Positions 43,163-52,499 of a stretch of DNA of 64,000 bases are shown one piece after another. The position numbers and the translations under genes are program-made. Origin of the DNA: Sinohyriopsis cumingii (lineage: Eukaryota; Mollusca; Bivalvia; Unionida; Unionidae). Position 1 is the first letter of the stretch. Every line of letters starts with the position of its first letter. The stretch covers positions 131,837,325 through 131,901,324 of the forward strand of contig CM068829.1 in NCBI GenBank assembly GCA_028554795.2. The letters run 5' to 3'. The notes beneath the pieces are model-generated. The model was not told where the DNA came from. It saw only the letters and a list, made by a program, of their open reading frames with translations, and made no database searches.

Positions 43163-44330
43163 CTACATGTTTTCCACTGGTGCATCAACGACTCTCATTC
43201 GACCACTAACACCTTCAAGTAACATTGCTTTTTCGCTGAGTATGACCGCGATTGCTCTGTAAGGACCATAAACAACTGGCGGACCAGCATCGAGAACTGG
43301 TAGTTTACCAACACGAGCTCGAAAATGTATATCAACGACAGATTGCTTGGATAAATCAAGATGCTCCAGCGGAAAGTAATAAATCGGTTACAGCGTTGTA
43401 AAATCTAACTGTGATATTTGCAAACCAGTATCAGTATTTATATTACATGCCAGGAATGTCAGCAAACGATGATATGCGCGTGCCACACGTTTATGTGTGA
43501 AACTTAATGATATATCTTCGGATGGTTCTTGTTGTCCGTTTATTCTCAACGAAACCTCGGTAACGTCGAGGTTTTCAAATATCATATGCGAACGTTCCTG
43601 ACAACCCACCCGATTATTATCTTGCAGCGCAATTAAAATATGTCATGGCGCAGAAACACCTTGCTGTGATGCTATATGCCAAGTAAATATATCTTTGACG
43701 GCACCTTGGGTGGCGTCTGTGGTTACTGTTAACCATGATAGCAATGATTTACCACCTTGATCCATAAAAGACAATAATTTTTGTTCTTCTATGACTGATG
43801 GAGTTAATACCGGCATCCACAGTGAGAGTTTTGTTATATTTACCATACCAGCATCAGCAACACCAGCCCCTCGCCAGATCGCATCATTGTCATCACCTTT
43901 TCTTACGAGCACAACTGTGTGTTTAATTCCAAAGATGACCCTTCTAATATCCCTGCAAAATCCGAAGATGTGAGACAGTGGAATCGCACATGAAAAACTT
44001 CTTCTATGCCATAATACCATTATTGACAAAACCAACTCGTGCATTGGCATCATATGCAGTATTATCCGCCTTTACGAGTTCACCTTCTACTTCAATAAAC
44101 GCCTCAGCGGGCAAGAAATATCTACTTGTATCATGAACTTGAAGTTCGATACGCCCCTGTTGACCCGGTTTGTTTGCATCATAGGAATAAAATTGATAAT
44201 CACGCACTGATTTATCTTTTTGGACCGGCTCATCTATGTCGAATTCTGTGTCGGATATCCGTTTGAACATTTTATACAATTGCCTCTTTTCCAAATAATG
44301 ATCTAAATTATCGTCTAACACGAAGTCCAC
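43163..44330 (-). pseudogene. Jelly-roll capsid protein (probable major capsid protein), broken and internally deleted
   Basis: First part (44330-44004): YLEKRQLYKMFKRIS, DYQFYSYDANKPGQQGRI, then FLPAEAFIEVEGELV and GFVNNGI, a jelly-roll start. A frame change near 44005 leads to FSCAIPLSHIFGFCRDI and TVVLVRKGDDNDAIWRGA, then KLSLWMPVLTPSV. Another frame change near 43640 leads to QERSHMIFENLDVTEVSL and an in-frame TAA at 43388; the frame then continues to TAG 43163-43165. At about 390 codons it is far shorter than typical Polinton major capsid proteins, and the join between NNGI and the FSCAIPL segment lacks the stretch I would expect, so an internal deletion near 44000 is likely. Confidence 0.72.
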
Positions 44331-44448
44331 TTCCTGCTATCAAATTCGCTGTTATATTTCTTTCTGCCTCATTAACCCCTTGATTTATCAAGGCTGCTAG
44401 TTTCTGATTTGCAGCTTGATTCACTACTTTATTGACATCCGCGGGCAT
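44313..44448 (-). CDS. Small frame upstream of the capsid gene, possible capsid N-terminus
   Basis: ATG at 44448 (MPADVNKVVNQAANQKL) reads 45 codons and ends where the capsid frame begins, in another frame. It is either a separate small protein overlapping the capsid start, or the true N-terminus of the capsid protein cut off by a frameshift near 44330. Confidence 0.4.
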
Positions 44449-44755
44449 AATTTAGTGCTTGCCAGTTTCACTGGTGGTGATGATTTTCGTCTTATTAATC
44501 GTGCTAGTCTTTCTTTGATTGCCGAGAACGCCTTACCAGCAACATCGACAATTGCACCAGGAGTTTTTCACCAACAACATTAATAGCTTTCATGGATAAT
44601 TGTTTTGCAAGAGGTCCCGCTTTTGGTGCTAACCCCGCGAATAACCCCTGAACAACATCACCGAGTCCATCTCCGTAAGTTGCTCTATAGATTGGTAATC
44701 GTGAGTTTACTGCTCTGACCTGTACGGGTCTATAGTGTCTATTATACATGATCAT
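44430..44755 (-). pseudogene. Small basic core-like protein, broken
   Basis: ATG at 44755 (MIMYNRHYRPVQVRAVNSRL); YGDGLGDVVQGLFAGLAPKAGPL then a basic tail. A frame change near 44568 alters the tail; the alternative frame is also basic (ARLIRRKSSPPVKL). The Gly-rich hydrophobic centre and basic end recall adenoviral core or pX-type proteins. Family assignment is inference from composition and position next to the capsid gene. Confidence 0.5.
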
Positions 44756-44782
44756 CTTATTCTATTTGCTATTGTTTAACAA

Positions 44783-45960
44783 CTAGTCACCGTGGTAATC
44801 ATCAACGAGTTCATCAATGAGTTCTCGGTAAATATTAGTGTCCATGATACCGCCTTGAAATAATCGTCGACAGATATCAGCTGCTTCATTAATTATTTCT
44901 GGTGAGTTATTTCCAGCTCGTTTCCCTCCTATGAGAACCTCTAACCGTTGTACGTCATTAAGGATATTATCAGGACAAACAAAACCACTTCCCAAACCAC
45001 CGCCAGTAGCACCAGGCGCATCGTAAAATTCTTCTTCTGGAGGATAAAGTGTATCGTAAGGTGTTTCTTCTTCCTCATCTGGATAATACATTTCTTTCTC
45101 CGTTTGTTGTATGGAGGAGGGAGTTGATAGGGGAGGGTCTTTCTGGTGTCGCTTGCTTTTTTGTTGTTGTTCTCCTTGTTCTCGTTTTTGTCGTTTTTCT
45201 TGCTCTCTTTGTTTCTTTTCTTTTTGTTGTTGTCCTCTTTGTTTTCGTTTTTCTTGCTTTTTTTGTCTCCTTTGTTCTCGTTGTTGTTCTCTTTGTTCTG
45301 TTTTTGTTGTTCTTGTTCTTGTTGTTCCTGCACCATTTCATCATATTTGGTCATTCCTGATAAATATATCTTATAAAATATTTCTTTTCTGTTTATTCGA
45401 CCAATATTAAGGTTTATTTTATACATCCAATCAGACCATTCATCACGAGTTACACCTTTAACATATTCGGGTTTTAAAAATTTTGCTTTTGAATCACAAA
45501 CTCCAGCAGCAAACGCACCAAACTCGAGTATTTCCTTGGGTTTTAGTGGTTGAAGTTTTTTTTATTGCTGCTATGCCTTCTTCAGTAAATTTCTCCCTAA
45601 AATCGATTCCTTTTTTTCCCTTTTTTGGTTTTTCACCAACAGCACCTTCGAGTATTTCTTCAAGTTGTGGTGGTGGAGGGGGCTATTTTTTCAGAAGTTT
45701 GTTTTAATACTTGAATAAGACTCTCATTCTTCTCCCCTTCCTTCTTCTCTTTCTCAGGCCCCCATATACAAGTTAAGACCTTTCCAGTAACCGCAGTGAC
45801 GGGTTTAAATAACTGTTCCGTTTCCGCTGCGTACTCAACTTGTGCTTCCTGCCGCGCCTGTAAGTTTTTTTTGAACTCGTCTCTGACAGGAATAAATTTT
45901 TTTATTGCTTATAGTCGCTCTCTAGCTAGTCTAGCTGTATAAGATTCCGGATGCACCATA
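44783..45960 (-). pseudogene. Large unknown Polinton protein, broken
   Basis: ATG at 45960 (MVHPESYTARLARERL) runs into TAA at about 45910 and continues in frame (FIPVRDEFKKNLQARQEAQV, LFKPVTAVTGKVL). Further pieces in other frames: LEEILEGAVGEKPKKG near 45640, LEFGAFAAGVCDSKAKFL near 45500, MTKYDEMVQEQQEQEQQ at 45354 followed by ~60 residues of Lys/Asn/Glu repeats, then MYYPDEEEETPYDTLYPP at 45091 and a C-terminal domain (LEVLIGGKRAGNNSPEI). Probably one scaffold- or tail-like structural gene; it may instead be two. The low-complexity Lys/Asn/Glu part corresponds to a (TTGTTCTCGTT)-like DNA repeat. Confidence 0.5.
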
Positions 45961-45986
45961 TTATGATATAATAATTTTTAATTAAT

Positions 45987-46225
45987 AGCAGCAGGGAGGG
46001 CGCGACAACAAGTTGTGTTCGTCGCGTAAACTAAGGCCCTCATCGAAACGAAAAAAAAAATCATCCAATGATCGAGTCATAATAACTAACCGGGAGGGGA
46101 ACCCCCGACGTTGTTAGCGCTGTGTTGACTCGATCATTGGATGGTTGTTTTTTTCGTTTTGATGAAGGCCTTAGTTTACGATTTGGAACCTTCTAAAGTT
46201 TGTAGGATTCGCCCTCCCTGCTGTT
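45987..46225. repeat. Polinton right TIR
   Basis: Inverted copy of 30255-30493 with about ten differences on reading. Inner edge AGCAGCAGGGAGGG intact; outer edge ends CTGCTGTT. Confidence 0.92.
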
Positions 46226-46705
46226 AAACAAAACGGAAACTCTCAATGTTAACAAGCAGACCGGCTGCCCACTGTAATTTTTTTTTTTCTCTAGAATAAT
46301 CTATTTCATTTAAACTGTCACCTGCGTCAAATATTTGCAATGTCTAGTTATAATTTTTCTAAAATAAATTGAATAAATAAAAAGGAGAAATTCTTGTATA
46401 AAGATGTTGAAAGAGATGTAACTCCAGAATGTACAGAAGTATTAAGATTATTAAGAACAATGAAATATATACCATCTTTTGCTTGAAAACATCGACCCAT
46501 GCATGCAAATATGGCGACCCTTGTTACTATTTGATTCGAAACGCCAACAAGTTGACAGTGTGTGAAATCCATGGCGACAATCAGGTTAGAAACTATCAAT
46601 TTATGATTGAAATGACTAAATTTTGTGACTTAAAAAAAAATATCTTTTATGCCGTTATTTATTTTTTTAATCCGGGTAGGACGGGCGTACAAACAAACAG
46701 GATAG
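46226..46705. repeat. Host tandem duplication, remainder of unit 2
   Basis: Matches 29700-30195 in order: AACGGAA, AACAAGCA(A)ACAG, TTGCAATGTCTAGTT, GCTTGAAA, ATGGC(A/G)ACC, CAATCAGGTTAGA, TGAAATGAC. The ATG at 46511 is followed by an early stop after seven codons owing to a short deletion relative to unit 1, so it is a dead duplicate of the candidate exon. Confidence 0.8.
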
Positions 46706-47395
46706 TGTGAGCATACTATAGTTGTACCAATGGATTCGAATTGCCTCGGGCTAGATAGCAGTTATACACTTTCGTTTGGGTGATCATTTTTTTATGCTTT
46801 ATTAATAAAAATCATTCCGTTCTTATTATTTTGCATATGGCCACTGAATGAGTAAATTTAATTTTCTCTTCACGTGTCATATATCTACTCGTATAAAATT
46901 GTGTGTGGACATTTGATTTCTCTCCCAATAACACACTTATTCCATTTTATAAATGTATGCATGATCATCGAATGAGTATGCTTTTCTTCACATGTAGCAC
47001 TTTCAAAGACTGAAACTTTCAATTTCATATATTTATGTGAGTTCATCGAACGAACTTATTTCGCAGATACCATACCTTACTTCTAGAAGCAGACGTACAG
47101 TTGTTGAAGGGACACAGGTCTGTTCTATTTTGAGAACAGTTATCATTGATTTATTACTACCCTTTTAAATTTCAGTATAACTGTCTGGAAGAACTTCATG
47201 AAATACAGCCCAAGATTTTTATCTAATAGTTAAAAAATTCTTTAAATAACCCCCACCCCACCCATTTTACAGAAAGTTTGTGATGTTATCCTTTTAACAT
47301 TGGTGAATGTCAACAAGTACAAGTACGAGAAAATACCATAATATCCGATCTTTGCATTCTAGCAGCCTGGAAGAAACGCGGAGAATTCCGAGTAT
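46706..47395. other. No gene recognised
   Basis: AT-rich. Three diverged copies of a ~120-bp phrase (ATCGAATGAGTATGCTTTTC, TTCACATGTAGCAC) lie at 46840-47060. No coding region is supported. Confidence 0.45.
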
Positions 47396-47399
47396 TGCT

Positions 47400-47640
47400 G
47401 ATTGAGTGCTTAGATCCTGTATCGCCTTCACTAACTGATGTTATTAATACCTCTCCCTCATCCGGGGAATTCCCATAATTTTTCAAAACTGCCATTGTAA
47501 AGCCTTTGCTGAAGAAACCAACACTAGACCATAACGATTTAAAGAACTACCGCCCAGTTTCTAATCTCCCATTCATATAAAAAATCTTAGAAAAGGTTGT
47601 TCTATCCCAGTTTAGATCATGACTTGATATAATAAAATCC
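47400..47640 (+). pseudogene. LINE reverse transcriptase fragment
   Basis: Pieces read LDPVSPSLTDVIN and [20 protein letters not shown], then SNLPFI, stop, KILEKVVLSQF. This is the start of the RT domain of CR1/jockey-type LINEs. Two stops and a frame change show it is dead. Confidence 0.8.
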
Positions 47641-47735
47641 ACAGGAACGGGTATCACAGTAAGACAGAGTAATTTGGGAAGAGGGGCAGACTGGACCAAA
47701 TTAGAAGAGTTAATAGCTCATTTCTCCATAGGGGT

Positions 47736-48164
47736 ATGTCTGGATTCAAGTCTAGAAGTGATGAAGCGATGAAACATTTGCAAAATGTTTCAACGAGCTA
47801 TAGTTTGAATATTATACACAGAAGACGTGCATTTGACAGACATGAAAGGGCAAAGTTACTTCTCTTTACTAAAAAGATGAAGTGGATAGTTTGGTTTAAT
47901 ATGTTCAGTGAAGTTGCAAATCTAACTGGATGGATAAATACAATTAGACTTAACGAAAATTTGCCACGCTTACGTGGTGTGGCTGGTGATTTTGTGTTTG
48001 GTTCTTTGCCAAGTTTGACACAGTGGAATTATGCAACACCTATTCAAGAACTCGAAACTATATTTAGAATTGTGGAGACAATTAAAGCAAATGGGGCGCA
48101 CATTAGTTGCAGAAATCGGAAAGCAAACGAAACGTGTTCCACGGGGCAACAAATCGTCAAGTAA
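47736..48164 (+). pseudogene. Ty3/gypsy Gag fragment
   Basis: 142-codon frame. MKWIVWFNMFSEVANLTGW, then LNENLPRLRGVAGDFVFGSL and LETIFRIVETIKANG fit Gag capsid-type sequences of invertebrate Ty3/gypsy elements; the C-terminal zinc knuckle is missing. RT and RNase H pieces of the same class follow on the same strand. Confidence 0.65.
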
Positions 48165-48199
48165 ATAGAAGCACATAGATGTTGATTTGAAATCAACTT

Positions 48200-48368
48200 C
48201 ACCATCAAATTTTCCACTAGTGTTTTTTAGGAAAAAAATTGGAAAAATTAGATCCTGGGTGGATTATCGACGGCTGAACGCTGTGGCAAAGCATGGTGTA
48301 TTTCCTATATGACCTACACAAGATTCGCATGACACCTTGGCAGAAACAACATTATTTTCAACTTCCGG
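48200..48368 (+). pseudogene. Ty3/gypsy reverse transcriptase fragment
   Basis: Reads FFRKKIGKIRSWVDYRRLNA and VAKHGVFPI, stop, then DTLAETTLFSTS. VDYRRLNA is the signature of gypsy RT. Only about 55 codons remain. Followed at 48365-48435 by short repeats of ATCGTTATATACCGG. Confidence 0.8.
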
Positions 48369-48435
48369 TTATCGTTATATACCGGATATCGTTATATAGC
48401 GGTTATCGTTATATACCGATTGTCGTTATGTACCG

Positions 48436-49143
48436 GTTAAGAAAGAAATTATACTAAAGACAGCTTTGGTTACAACATGTGGGCTACATGAGTATATCGC
48501 AGTGTTGATAGAGAAGTCTAAATCGGTTGAATTATTGAAATTACACTGAAGGTATTAGAGCGGTACAGGTCTCATCTTTTTAGACGTTATTATGTTTGGA
48601 TCAAACTTTGAAGAATATATATCCAGAATGGAGATGGCATTAAACGACATGTGACAGTAAGATTGGATCTGAATCCGGAAACATGCAAATTGTGACCAAA
48701 GAGTCTTATTAGGAGCCAGATTTCAGAAGAGGGGAGATTATTAAACCGAATTTAGACAATACTACACAGTCTAAGAACTTCTAGTACTAACGAACATAAG
48801 TGAGGCAGATGTTTGGCATGGGAAGTTATTACAAAAGATTTATTCAGAAGTGTGCAGACTAAGTTCAGCAGCTAACAAAATCAATAAGAAATTGCAAAGA
48901 GTACAGGTTGACAAGAACTGTGGTAATTCGCCACCAGCTACCAAAAGAAATCAGTTAGATAAAGATACGAGATATATGCATCAAAATTTGTCCTGATCAC
49001 AGATGGAGAGAGAGAGAGAGAGAGCATGAATGAATGTAGCAGTCAAACGCTATAAAAAAAAAAAGTTAAACTTGAACGAAATTACTGCGTAACATCTAAC
49101 ATAATGTTCGCGGTGATATAATGGGCGATATTGTATACAGCAT
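48436..49143. other. Decayed retrotransposon interior
   Basis: Lies between the RT and RNase H pieces; no reading frame stays open. A short (GA)n run at 49009-49025. Confidence 0.4.
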
Positions 49144-49356
49144 TTGCTTGGTAGAAAGTTAAGAGGCATGACAGCGTATCAAGTACTAGTCTGGATGTTT
49201 AGTTTTTCAGGAAACCAAGACGGAGAATGGCAAGATGGCTGGAGATATTGCCAGCGTATATCTTCGCTGTTGAACACAGGAAGAACACATGGAAATGCAG
49301 ATACATTGTCAAGATGTTTAAACCATTGGAGTTGCAAATTTACAGAAGCGGACTGA
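49144..49356 (+). pseudogene. Ty3/gypsy RNase H fragment
   Basis: 70-codon frame with DGEWQDGWRYCQRI and RTHGNADTLSRC; HGNAD-x-LSR is the end of the gypsy RNase H domain. Same strand as the Gag and RT pieces, so one old element spans about 47.7-49.4 kb. LTRs and integrase were not found. Confidence 0.75.
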
Positions 49357-49480
49357 ACGGAATCTTTGAAATATTATCCTCAATAAATTAGGTAAAGTAT
49401 TTCTCAGAAGACATATGTGAATGAAATAGAGTTTTTATATCTGAGCTCGTGAAACCGTTCCCAAAGAAGGAGTCCGTGGA

Positions 49481-49482
<2 letters not shown>

Positions 49483-49545
<63 letters not shown>
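49483..49545. repeat. (AT)n microsatellite
   Basis: About 31 dinucleotides. Four such tracts of almost equal length (62-65 bp) occur in the window. Confidence 0.97.
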
Positions 49546-49548
<3 letters not shown>

Positions 49549-49960
49549 ACATTTCGTTGGAAAAAGAAAACATATCATAATTGTAATAAAATGCTTAAAA
49601 TAGATATCCAGACAAATCTCCTCGATTGTGCATCTCATTGTGTAATACATGTTACACCCCGAATACGAAACTGAGCATTTCATGAAATCGGCAGTCCCTT
49701 CTCCAGTATGATGAAATATGGAAATTTGCACATTTTAGGAATGTGCATATATAACGCTCATTTCCTGCACTGTGCATGACAAACTTTTCGTATGTCATGA
49801 AATGGGCAGATTCTGTGTACAAAGTTACGTTAAATCTGCATTATTATCATAATAAAGAAACATCTGTGGATGGGTAACACGTTGTCAAACTTAGTTACAA
49901 CCCTCCAGCTACATCCTCCCCCGAAAACAAAATACAACAAACAACAATAGAATGATACAC

Positions 49961-50010
<50 letters not shown>
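49961..50010. repeat. (GT)12-(GA)13 compound microsatellite
   Basis: GT run 49961-49984 followed directly by GA run 49985-50010. A further (GA)n lies at 50262-50292. Confidence 0.97.
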
Positions 50011-50017
<7 letters not shown>

Positions 50018-50255
50018 CCCAAGTTTGAATACGACCCATGCCAGTTGCAAAGACAATGTATTGCTGCCTCACAAATGCCTCTCCAATGAGAGAGAGATTT
50101 GGAATATCGGCCTCTTTAAAACAATTGAAACTCATGTGCCTCAAAATTGGTCCTCATTTTAAAAAAAATTAATTATCCTGTCTGATGTATGTAATGTTTC
50201 CCACTAAATCAGTTTATTTTAAAGTATGGTACAGTTGCAATGATTAAAAAAAAAA

Positions 50256-50294
<39 letters not shown>

Positions 50295-50390
50295 TTAGCA
50301 GCTGTAACAATGTACCAGAAAGTAAGCAATTAATACATACAATGATAGTATCAAACCCTTTTGCTGTAATAATTAAAATAAATGTTTTCC

Positions 50391-50393
<3 letters not shown>

Positions 50394-50458
<65 letters not shown>
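50394..50458. repeat. (AT)n microsatellite
   Basis: About 32 dinucleotides, directly upstream of a SINE, as at 38240. Confidence 0.97.
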
Positions 50459-50461
<3 letters not shown>

Positions 50462-50555
50462 GAATCATGTCCCAGAGGCATTGTTGCTGCTCGATTGACA
50501 TTAATTATTCATGTAATTTATAATTAGTCGTAAAGAATAGTTGTCCCCACTTAAT

Positions 50556-50780
50556 TGTGTGGTCTAAGGCGGCCGCCTTTACAAATCATTAACATCTCAC
50601 CTTTTTCCAAGTGGGTTCGAGTCTCGGGGTCGACCGGCGTGGGCGTGTGAGAAAGCTCGCCAGCAGCTTCCTGTGAGTAGATGGTTCCTTCCGGCATTTG
50701 ACCGGTTTCTTTCCCCACAAGTTAAACTGACGGACAGGTATAGCCTATTATGTGCTGAAAATGGCGTTAAACCAATAAAA
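50556..50780 (+). mobile_element. SINE with tRNA-type head, second copy
   Basis: A-box-like TGTGGTCTAAGGCG at 50556-50570, B-box-like GGGTTCGAGTCTCGG near 50625, then GTGTGAGAAAGCTCGCCAGCA and tail ATGGCGTTAAACCAATAAAA. Same family as 38305-38517; this one keeps the 5' head. Confidence 0.8.
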
Positions 50781-51400
50781 CCTCATTTAGAACTTAATTC
50801 TGAGTGTGGATATAGCATATGTGAGCTTCCTATTAGTCTGTCTATTAAACGTGATATTCACAAATGTTTACCTGTACAATGTTCCCCAACTGGTATTATG
50901 TTGAGTTAAAGAAAACAATGCGTCCAGTCAAAATCACTCTCGCAGTTTATGATTATCAGTTAAAATAATTCATGGCAGTTAAATACCTGGAACAATTAAC
51001 TCATATGTACGTAGCTTTCTTAATCTTGCATTGTATTGTCACAGTATATGTACATGTGTATAATTCTGATATCGATTTTGAATGCAAAATGTAATACTGG
51101 CGGTAATGGCAACAATAATATTGTACCATTTGGAGGAGGAAATGTATTCATTCAAATGGCAGAAAGGCATGTAAACCTAGTCCCGTGGATATAACATAGG
51201 TAACAGGTAAGTAATATGATGTTGTACGTGGCAAACAATTGATTATTTTACATCGATTTTCAGCAAAGTACATGCATAAGAAACTACACAGTCTTAAAGT
51301 TAAATAGGGCATCAAACCCATGTGAAAAATGTGCCTGGACGAGGGTCCTAAACGGGTTAAGCTCTCACGGAGTTCATCCTATATTCCCCATGAATATGTT

Positions 51401-51401
51401 A

Positions 51402-51445
<44 letters not shown>

Positions 51446-51612
51446 TAATAATAATGTTGCTGATGATGATTACGACGATAATGGTGATGATACTACGTTG
51501 ATTTTGTGTTACGGTATACATTTGGCTTCGAATTATTCGTAACTGTAGGTTAAACATCTTTCCATTTCTTTCCATTATCACTTTAAGCTATCGGGGGGGG
51601 GGGGGGGGGGCG
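51401..51612. repeat. (ATA)n run and G18 tract
   Basis: ATA/ATG trinucleotides at 51401-51460 and a run of 18 G at 51593-51610. The surrounding 50781-52498 holds no gene that I can support. Confidence 0.9.
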
Positions 51613-52499
51613 GGGTATTTTGAGGAAAAAATGATTAAAGTCGATGCAAGAGATATGGTTCCTTAAAATATGTAAACATGTTGATAATTTTAGATAAAGA
51701 AAAAACCTTTACTAGATATGTCACAATTTAAATATTTTCAGGACAAAGTGTACTAATTGTTTTCTGTCATCGGTCATATTAGTTTTTGCAGTGAAAACAT
51801 GTAGAATATTATAATATAAGAACTCATAAAGTAAGCTATGGCACATAATACAAATGAAGAAAACTGCGTATGGATATATCCGATTTAACGCACGTTAGAT
51901 CGTTATGACTTCAATAGCGCGATTGCTTCTGCCGTATCCTGTCTGTTATTAAGTACCTGTATATTTTTGGATACGCAGCCCGGTATTCCCAGCTTTATCT
52001 TGTAACTCCGTATTGCGTACTTTCGACGGCAATGCCGTTTGAAACATTTAACTGACTGTTCTTCTTGCAATGTCATTTATCATACTTTTGACTGAACGAC
52101 ATTACCTTTGCAGAAGGATGGTTAAGTTTTTATGGGTGACTAAAATAAATTGCTTTATATGATAAAGGTTTTTGTGTCGGTCGGACATCTCACAATTTTA
52201 TTTACGGTATGTCATACATATTGTTTTCTTGCACTCACAACAACAATCATCAAGTTCGGATCAATATAAGTGTTGAACTCTCAGCCATTTCTGAAAACGT
52301 GACTCAGTATGATAAGCCGGTAGTATATTTTTTATATAACATAAACATTACCTCGCATTGTAAAACGAAGTATATTATCAAATAAATAGTAAAAGATTAA
52401 AGTTATATTTTTTCTACGAAGTCAGATTTATTTGTACTGGTACCCTGAACCATTAAAACTGTTTGAATTTGTTCCTTCTATTTGTCTGTATTTCATAGA

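Larger units (their letters stand above)
30255..46225. mobile_element. Maverick/Polinton element, ~16 kb, decayed
   Basis: 239-bp terminal inverted repeats enclose the standard Polinton gene set: packaging ATPase, integrase, family-B polymerase, adenain-like protease, capsid protein, with PLA2-like, fibre-like and HNH genes in addition. Flanks read AAACT before the left end and AAACA after the right end, a likely 5-bp duplication with one change. The outermost two bases of the right end (TT for CT) have also drifted. Nearly every gene has at least one frameshift or stop, and a SINE and two microsatellites interrupt it, so it is inactive. Confidence 0.95.

Noticed and set aside
45049..45410. 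Phe/Leu/Cys-rich plus-strand frames, membrane-protein-like
   Set aside because: They are the complement of the Lys/Asn/Glu-rich low-complexity part of the minus-strand Polinton gene.
18100..46225. A single 28-kb composite element with both gene sets
   Set aside because: Each part has its own complete ends, and the ~615 bp between them is host sequence that is continued beyond the Polinton's right end.
46226..46705. Direct repeats flanking the Polinton as LTRs
   Set aside because: Homology spans the insertion point continuously, which fits a prior tandem duplication of host DNA, and copies include host-like exon sequence.
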